Source of the DNA: Amoebophrya sp. A120
Taxonomy: Eukaryota > Sar > Dinophyceae > Syndiniales > Amoebophryaceae
Reading direction: 5' to 3'
Length of the DNA stretch: 64,000 nucleotides
Assembly: GCA_905178155.1 (NCBI GenBank)
Contig: CAJINV010000010.1
Location: 2,304,167-2,368,166 of the forward strand
Of this stretch, positions 57,308 through 64,000 are shown in pieces. The position numbers and the translations under genes were made by a program. The notes below the pieces were generated by a model. That model made no database searches and was not told the origin of the DNA. It worked only from the letters and a program-made list of their open reading frames with translations. Numbering within the stretch: the first letter of the stretch is position 1; each line of letters starts with the position of its first letter.

Positions 57308-60300
57308 GGTGGGCAACAGTCGTCGTGCAGCTCGGGGGAGGTTGTGCAGTCTGAGAAAGGTACTTACTACGTAGGTGGTGCCGCTTAGTTAGACACCAGA
57401 AGAGTATAAACTAAGTACTTGATGTTTTTATCACTATCAGGCAAAGACTCTCCGTGCCGGTTGTACTATTCTTCTTGTAGAGGTGGTAGTGGTAGTGGCA
57501 GTGGTACTGTATTTTACAATTTTACACTTGTGTGGCTATCTTCGCAAATTGGAGCACAAGCTTCTACACCACTGTGTTATAATAGCTGAGTCTTCTGCTA
57601 ATAGCGGTCGATTTTTTGCTCACGCCGTTGCGAAAACATCTTCCACAATAGGCGTTGCAAGTCGAAAGTTATGTAGTTAGCGGTTCGGCTTCGGTTCAAG
57701 GCACAAGAACTACTCAGTGGCAGTACTATACACCCCGAATATAACAAAAGGCTTTTAAAAACACGGGCAAAACAGGAGTTGGTATACGGAAGATTGGTGT
57801 TCGATTTTTACTTTTAGTACATTATCGGTCTTATGTTCGTACGTTGCAGCGATGATGCTCTTTGATGTCCGCGTTTTGACTTCAGGAGCAAAGCTGGTAT
57901 GGAAATATACAACTTGTAGAATTCAGTACGGATATTTGTGTTGTTGTTGTTGTTTTCGATTTTCAAAGTAACCAAAAGGTCGTACTATCAGGTCTTACTT
58001 TTTCCAGTAGTTAGATTACAAATAATTTCAAGAAACAATTACTCAACTTTGATGATGCCATATGGTTCGCGTACACTTGTCGGGAAAAGAACGAGTTGAC
58101 GGACGTGGACCGCGCAAGTGCAATTTGTGCACATCACGTTGGCAACAGCAGCTCTTAGGGTGTTCAGAAGAATGACCTGCAAGACGAGGCAGGGCAATAG
58201 TAACTAAAAAACTACCGGGGGCAATAATCTGTGTAAGCGAAGAAACTGTGCATGGAACGTAGAGAGAAAATAAAAGTCGAATGTTGCACAATGCAAAACA
58301 GAGCTTCGGCTAAGTTTCGCGAGCAGCAAATACACTAGCGAACCCAGCAAATACAGGCTCTGCGAAGATGCAAATAATGTTAAAACCGTAAAGCAAAAGG
58401 GCGGAAAGATTTCTGTCGGCGCTTCAATCCTATGTCGTGCAAGTGTAGTAAAACCGTTGAAGCGCTGTAAAGTAACCGCATAAACAAATCTGGTAAATGC
58501 GGATCTTCTCGATTGGAAACTTCCCAATTATGCGTGACAGATCTCAATACGCGGCCTTTTGAAGACGCGTTAATACTTCTTGTAGCCACCTTCTCACTCT
58601 ATTCACAACAAGGTCGTTGTGCTAGTACTACTCCTTATTTTACAACAAACATAAACAAGCTAAAAAAGTACTATAACGCTAAACTTCTTCTAATTTTTTT
58701 GTATTGTACCAATACCACACTAGATGCTAAAGGTACGTGTGGGGTCGCCGAATGGCCCGCGCGAGGCGGACGCAAATTTGGCTCGACATCTTCGCAGGAG
58801 CTTGTTCTCGAGGATTGTTTACCCGTTGTTTCGTGTGTTCGTTCGTCCTCGGTGGTCGAAGTAAACTGACCCGTGCGAAGATGACGTTGTGCAGATCAGA
58901 TGAGCAGTCCTTGGCAGGAGCTCCAGGTGATTTTTGATGCCGTACTCTACTCCTCGAGTCCTGGTTATGTACTAGACTCACGTGCTGGGGTCGTGGACTA
59001 GCCTGTACCAGTGCACGACTTCTCCGTCTTCAACAACAACTACCCAGCATTCTCGTCAAACCCATTTGCAGCTCCGATCTAATTCGATGGAGGTACAAGT
59101 TGTGGTAGAGCAATGTCGAGAAGATGAGAAGGGACAGAAACCGCTCCGCTGGTCGTTGTAAACGGGAGTTCTTGCGCCGCCGTAGTTTTATTTCTCGCCC
59201 ACTTTGATTCGCAATAATAGCAAAACGTCGAGCAAGTGGATCAAAACTACTGAATGCTCAAATCCGGTCGTTGTTGTACAACAAAAAATAACTCTTCCTC
59301 TAAAACCGCGCCTCGGAAGAAGAAAGTACTGCGTCGAAGAAGATCTAAGCAGTGCACCGTGCTTAGGTAATATGAGTGCAGTAAATTGCACATCAAAACC
59401 TTCCACACCTATTTGGTAGTAACAGCAACACAATCACAAGTAGTGAAGTAGTACCAAATTGTATATAGCAATCGACAAATTTATCATTGCCATGGTGCGG
59501 TTTGGGAGAATCAAGTGCAGGATGACGCCGTTCTCTTTTGAGAGAAGGAACATCATGCAGATCTTCCGTACTCTCATTTCAACTCCGGAAGGATAGATTT
59601 TTTTGGCGAAAAAATTTTCCACTCGAAGATCCGATTCCGAATGAAAAGCTAACTCGAGAGCAGATAGAGGTCTTTGTGATTTGGACCAACATTGCAGTAG
59701 ACCTCTGATTCAATGCCGAGTGAAGATCTTGTCGCTTTTCAGATTTCAATTTTGGACCGCGACCATGCAGGTACTTACGTACTAACTTTCTTTCGAGAAG
59801 CTGTGGTGTGATGTGATTCTGTCTTTATTTCTGATTTAACTGTATCAGGTGGACTGACTCCGGTCATGCTCTAGACCAAGGACAACAACAAATTTGGAAC
59901 CGAAGCTTGCGGAATGGATTTTGTTTCTTGTTTCATGATTTTTATGTTGTTGGTGTAAATCTGAGACCAGAGGGACGCTTTCTCTTTCTGTACTACCGGT
60001 GAAGATGGATCTTTTGACTGAGCATACATATCGATTTTTTTACGAGGGCCGACAACAGCGTGCATGCATGGCGTTATAGTAGCAAAGAACTTTGCAATAC
60101 TGCAAGGCCGTTCTTGGTTATAGATTGTCGAAGCTGGGTCGTGAGATTTACACAAGGGATGATCGCTAGTCAAACTAGAAAGATACAAGTCAACTTGATC
60201 CTCATCTTGGCATCCACAACCACGACAATACACGCTGGAGCAACGAGATAGCTCAATCGAGGAACACGGCAACAAGAATACGTGTATCACATGCCTGTCC

Positions 60301-60339
60301 CCAATTTCCGACGAGTTTAACGGCTTGGAGGTTTCAAAC

Positions 60340-61760
60340 AGTTATCAAATTGACAAACATACCGCTCGAGCCCGGCGAACGCCGACCGCGCGTCTGCATC
60401 TGCCCCCAGGGCCGAATTAATATTGCAAGCGGGCGGCGGAACCAACAATGCGGCCTCTGAAGCGCAACGGCGCCTCCGATTGGCGCGGCGCCAGCGGGGC
60501 GCGCGCGGCATTCTGATGGCGGCGAGCTCCACCACCGGGACCGCCCAGACAAAGAACAGAAAGCGAATGGGCGGAGGGCGGGCGAAGAATACAAACCGGG
60601 GCCCCCAACGTCGGCTGCGCGCGTGAAATCAGCGAAAAGCGGCCGGGGCGGGCGGAGTTACGGAGAAACCGCCCGCGGGCCCGCCGGCCGGCGCAGTACG
60701 TACCTACGGACGCATCGGCTGCCGCAATTGCGCCGGCGCGCAATGCCGGCAGCGCGGCAAGAAGTGCGCAAAAGGCTGGGGGGCTAGCCTTTGCGCTTTC
60801 CCGTACTCCGAAACTATAAGCCCGGGCCGGTGCCTTCGCCCGATGCGCCTGATTCTTCCGGGCGCAGTCCATCGCCGCGGTGGATGGGCATACAACCCGG
60901 CGCCCAGGGCTGCGGCCCACATCTTGCCCAGCATGCGCCGGCCCTGGGCCGGCCGCAAGGCGAAAACGACCCCAACAAGACCCCCCAACCCGGGGCCCCA
61001 TCCGCAACCCCCCGGAGACGCGCAGGCCCCCCCTTTCCGGTAGCAGCTGACGGCGGCCCCGTGCTCCGTGGCGCGGCTCAGCGCCGTGGCGTGCCGCGCT
61101 ACATCTCCTCCCCTCTTGGTTCCCCGGCCGATCTCCTCCCCTATGATATTCCACAACTCGCCTGCCTTTTGTCACTTTGCCGCGACACTGGAGCGCGCAT
61201 ACATAGGCGACCGGGAAGGCGCCCAGCCTCACTGGCTGGCACGTACACACTGCGGCCAGCTCAACGAGCAGCCCAACGCCCCGGGGGCGCGCACGGCGGG
61301 GCGGCACTAGCTACACGCCCGCCGCGGCCTGGGGGCGGGCGCGTCGCCTTCCTCCGCCTCACACGCGCAGGGCTGCGCCCTCGCGTCGCGGAGGACCTTC
61401 GCGCGCACTGCTGCGCCCGGCCCCCGCACGGCTTCGCAGGCGCGCGCCGTGAAACTCCTGGAACATCGCCCGCGCTTGCTCGGCCAAGTTCTGCACCAGG
61501 TGCGCAGGGCAAAGGACAACGGCAAAGGGCGCGCGGCGCGCACGTTCCGCCGGAAATTCCCCGAGATGCCTCCGCGCGGCAATTCCCAAACGATGCGCCG
61601 AGAGCCGTCCCCCCCCCGCAGCGAACGCCCACAGCCAGAAAGCCCGCACAGCCAGAAGGCCCGCACAGCCAGAAAGCCCGCACAGCCAGAAAGGCCGCAC
61701 AGCCAGAAAGCAGGCGGGCTGCTCTGGGGGAGATGCGTGATAATGGCAGAACCACACTAG
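60340..61760. other. GC-rich island
   Basis: Composition jumps to strongly GC-rich with abrupt edges. Long frames on both strands (plus 60791-61795; minus 61307-60417 and others) exist because GC-rich DNA has few stop codons. Their translations are Pro/Arg/Gly/Ala-rich without motifs. No introners and no recognised gene. Host-derived DNA, a mobile element or an assembly artefact are all possible. Confidence 0.7.
61630..61714. repeat. Five 17-bp tandem repeats in the GC-rich island
   Basis: Unit CACAGCCAGAAAGCCCG, five copies with single-base changes. The 17-bp period shifts the reading frame each unit, so any protein repeat there is unlikely to be selected. Confidence 0.9.
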
Positions 61761-62404
61761 GCACTGCAGAAAAAACGGCGCAGCCCAATTGTTAGCTGGG
61801 AACACACTGCAGGATACTGAATCAGTACCGGTGTCGAAGAACCGGTCGATCATTTTTTCTTCCCGCGCTTTGATGTTGCAACCAACAAGGGAAAACTGCA
61901 CGCAGCCCGGAATTCAACGGGAGCCTTGCCATCTCGAGCCCGATACCATCACCAGAACCATACAGATGTCGCGACTTAATGGTCGCATAAGGGTCAATCT
62001 TGTCAAAGACTACTGTATTCTTGAGTTGCAATATAGTATTCTTGATTTGCACAAAAAATCCGATAGACCTAAAGCTGAGCCTGACTGAGGTGAATATCCA
62101 GGAGACCTGCCAGACATTAGTCGTACCGATAGAAATAAATATGTTAAAACCTATGAAAGCGTGTCACCAGCGTATTATTTTTCATTTTCTTGCAACGAAT
62201 ATACAGGAAGGAGCCTCCTCCACTCGAAAAAATGGCAGCTCCGCCTCCGTTGTAAGTAGAAGTGCACCTACGCAACAAACATAATTCCGGTGGACCTTCA
62301 CCACCACACTTCAAAATCAATTTTTCCAGAGGGCTTCCGTGCGGGAGGACCCCTCACGAGTCTACTTCTTTTCCACGACCAGCAGCTCCCCTACAACAAC
62401 CACT

Positions 62405-64000
62405 CTACCCAACCTGCCTCCTCGCTCTGCACAAACCTTCTGTGAGTTCCCTATCAAAAGGAAAAGTGTCTGGGTCTGCAATGTTGCCGGGTTTGTCATG
62501 CATATTTTGCATGACCCAGGATGTCTGTAATGCATGACCTAGCATCGCAGATTTTTAGAGGGCTTCCTGATCCCTAATCCGCATGACAAATGCCCTCCCC
62601 GCGTAGCACAAACTAGACTCCTCTTGCTGATCATGCAATACAGCTTCTTTTAGAGTCCAGAGTTAGCATCACAAGCTCCAACCTTCCAGACACAGACATT
62701 TTTGTATTTGATAGTCCCGTGCCTTTTCCAACACCGCGGCGGAGATGAAGCGGTTTTTGCGAGGGTATTAAAAGGAAACATCCCCCCTCTCCATATCGAA
62801 AAAGCGCGCTGTTCAAAATTTGTGATGCTGATTTGTGGCCACAAATCGAGTCTCCCTTGCAGAAGAGGAACGCCAGAGCTTCGGCCGCATTTCGCAGGCG
62901 ATTTGTAATGCTGCTGCGCCAATGGGGCAGACAGCTGCCATGCTAAGTGCCTACCTCAAGCCACTCCTTTCCGGGCTTTGTATCTGCCTGCAGTGCTCTA
63001 CTCCAAGACAAGACTGATTAGATTTGTGTACGCAAATACAGCATCACAGACTTCCCTTTCGATATGAGGAGGGGGGATTTTTCATTTTGATAGAGGGTAG
63101 AGCGTGTTCAGCGCGTTGTTCAGTAGGGTGCAGTCGTCCTCAGCTCGCTCTCTATCCTCTCTCTTCTCCGCCCGCTGAAGCCGGGACGCGTGGTGCCGTA
63201 TCATGGTTCGCGACAGCGGCATCGTAGGTCGTGCATTACTAGTCTTTTGCGAAGGCGAAGAGGAAGACTTTGCCTCTGTCTGTGTCTGTCCCTGTAGAAG
63301 TCTACTACTTCTTGAGGAGGCTCCTGCAGATGTTGAAGTCGACGCTTTCGGCAGGAAGCCAGCCGCTGTCGGGGTAGTAGTAGTTCTCGAAACTCCTGTA
63401 GAAATTCCGGGTGAAAATAAAGGACTCTTTGACGACGGTGATGATGATGATGATGCTCCAGCACGACCAGAGGGAGAACGAACGCCACCAGCCGAGCTCC
63501 TCGATGAACTACTTCTACCACTACTCAACGTCTCGGCCAAATCTGCGTCGGCTTCGACGAATCCGGACAGCAAGTCTTCCACTTCGTGGCACAATTCCGT
63601 CGAGAACAATTCCGGACAAGCAAGCTCCTGAACCCTGCGTTGGTTGAAAATCGACAGCATCCCAATCGGGATGGATCTATCCAAGGAAACAAGTGCTTTT
63701 TACAGTTACACAGTTCTAGTGAATTCAGCATCTTCACAAAGTTGGTCTGCCTAGCAAACAAAAAAGCTTCAACTTGTATAAATGCGCGGCCTGTAAGGAA
63801 ATGAAACACGCACGAAATGACAATGCCAAGCATGTCCTGCATGACAGACGTTGTCTGTCTTACTTGTCTTGCATCAGAGTGTCGTGTACTAACTGTACAC
63901 ACTTTTTTCTTCGCATAGGATCCATCTAGGAAATACTGGAGTTCCAAGTTCCGGTAGTGCATGGAATCCACCGGTTGGGCGTAATGATCAGCAGATTTTG
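62405..64000 (-). CDS. Uncharacterised protein, 5' part beyond the right edge
   Basis: Not recognised. Visible exons: 64000-63918, 63677-63093, 62765-62714, 62451-62405, with a TAG just after RARRQVG. The final CAG/GTTGGG could instead be a GT donor, so the gene may continue left. The first exons join across a family-4 introner (GGATC duplication) to give NLELQYFLDGSIPIGMLSIF followed by RRVQELACPELFSTELCHEV, which looks like a conserved globular segment. A ~110-residue Ser/Thr-rich region follows, then a charged helix (HHASRLQRAEKREDRERAED) and NALNTLYPRKNRFISAAVLE, formed by joining across a family-6 introner. The last introner (62452-62713) is a chimera of two families. There are no membrane segments or catalytic motifs visible. 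Confidence 0.5.
62452..62713. mobile_element. Chimeric introner: family-6 tip on a family-1a body
   Basis: The left tip TATCAAAAGGAAAAG is that of family 6, but it runs directly into TGTCTGGGTCTG and a family-1a interior. The right end is CAGACATTTTTGTATTTGATA. Duplication GTTCCC/GTCCC. Confidence 0.85.
62766..63092. mobile_element. Introner, family 6
   Basis: TATTAAAAGGAAACATCCCC ... GGGATTTTTCATTTTGATA, duplication GAGGG. Removal joins NTLYP to RKNRFIS. Confidence 0.9.
63678..63917. mobile_element. Introner, family 4
   Basis: Interior termini CTTTTTACAGTTACACAG and CTGTACACACTTTTTTC, duplication GGATC. Removal joins YFLDGS to IPIGML. Confidence 0.85.

Larger units (their letters stand above)
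57308..62404. other. Intergenic spacer, 5.1 kb, including a GC-rich island
   Basis: 57308-60330 is AT-rich without convincing genes. 60340-61760 is a strongly GC-rich island (annotated separately). 61770-62404 returns to normal composition. No introners occur across the whole stretch. Confidence 0.5.

Noticed and set aside
57600-57720. Possible tRNA because of GGTTCAAGGC near 57695
   Set aside because: No matching A box, acceptor stem or cloverleaf could be drawn around it.
60791-61795. Plus-strand frame of 334 codons in the GC-rich island
   Set aside because: Frames are open on both strands because of base composition. The product is Pro/Arg-rich without motifs, and the tandem array has a frame-shifting 17-bp period.
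1-64000. CRISPR array suggested by the many similar repeats
   Set aside because: Repeats are full inverted-repeat elements inside eukaryotic exons, not regularly spaced direct repeats, and no cas-like gene exists.

Overview
This is eukaryotic nuclear DNA, most likely from a Syndiniales-type dinoflagellate parasite such as Amoebophrya. Three things point there. The genes are dense and all on one strand. They encode eukaryotic proteins (RAD21/REC8 kleisin, condensin-II NCAPD3, a Kish/TMEM167 protein, a BART-domain protein, an LRAT-fold protein, a SAM-kinase-PDZ protein). They are packed with short inverted-repeat 'introner' elements, which are known from Amoebophrya genomes. The assignment is inference; no rRNA or spliced-leader gene was seen.

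Layout: eleven genes, all on the minus strand, so transcription runs right to left. From right to left they are: an unrecognised gene entering from the right edge (62405-64000); a large Ser-rich protein with a Rossmann nucleotide-binding motif (52005-57307); a SAM / Q-N-rich / protein kinase / PDZ-like protein (38301-47747); a small Cys-rich putative secreted protein (34971-35629); an LRAT-fold protein with a hydrophobic C-terminal segment (29650-32466); a Ser/Arg-rich unknown (27440-29425); a small unknown (25541-26620); a Kish/TMEM167 protein (24070-24569); a BART-domain protein (21255-23164); a RAD21/REC8 kleisin (12598-20034); and an NCAPD3-like condensin subunit (1-10674, running off the left edge). 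Spacers are AT-rich and contain no introners. Exceptions in composition or structure are a GC-rich island near 60.34-61.76 kb, a 1.1-kb segment flanked by 64-bp direct repeats (49891-51039), and a degenerate ~390-bp tandem duplication (33394-34323).

The outstanding feature is about 63 introner elements of at least seven terminal-repeat families, all inside genes. Typical elements are 145-330 bp, end in TATN...NATA, carry family-specific terminal inverted repeats of 15-30 bp, and are flanked by a ~5-bp direct duplication. At about 45 junctions checked by hand, removing the element plus one duplication copy restores the reading frame and often a recognisable domain (Kish, BART, kinase, kleisin, condensin D3). 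Most families lack a 3' AG, so these are non-canonical introns. Members of the same family sit in both orientations yet are removed equally well. Normal GT-AG introns coexist in the same genes, and at least two contain decayed introner sequence.

Functionally the window mixes chromosome architecture (cohesin kleisin next to condensin-II D3), secretory trafficking (Kish), ARL-type or ciliary signalling (BART) and kinase signalling. There is no sign of a metabolic operon-like theme.
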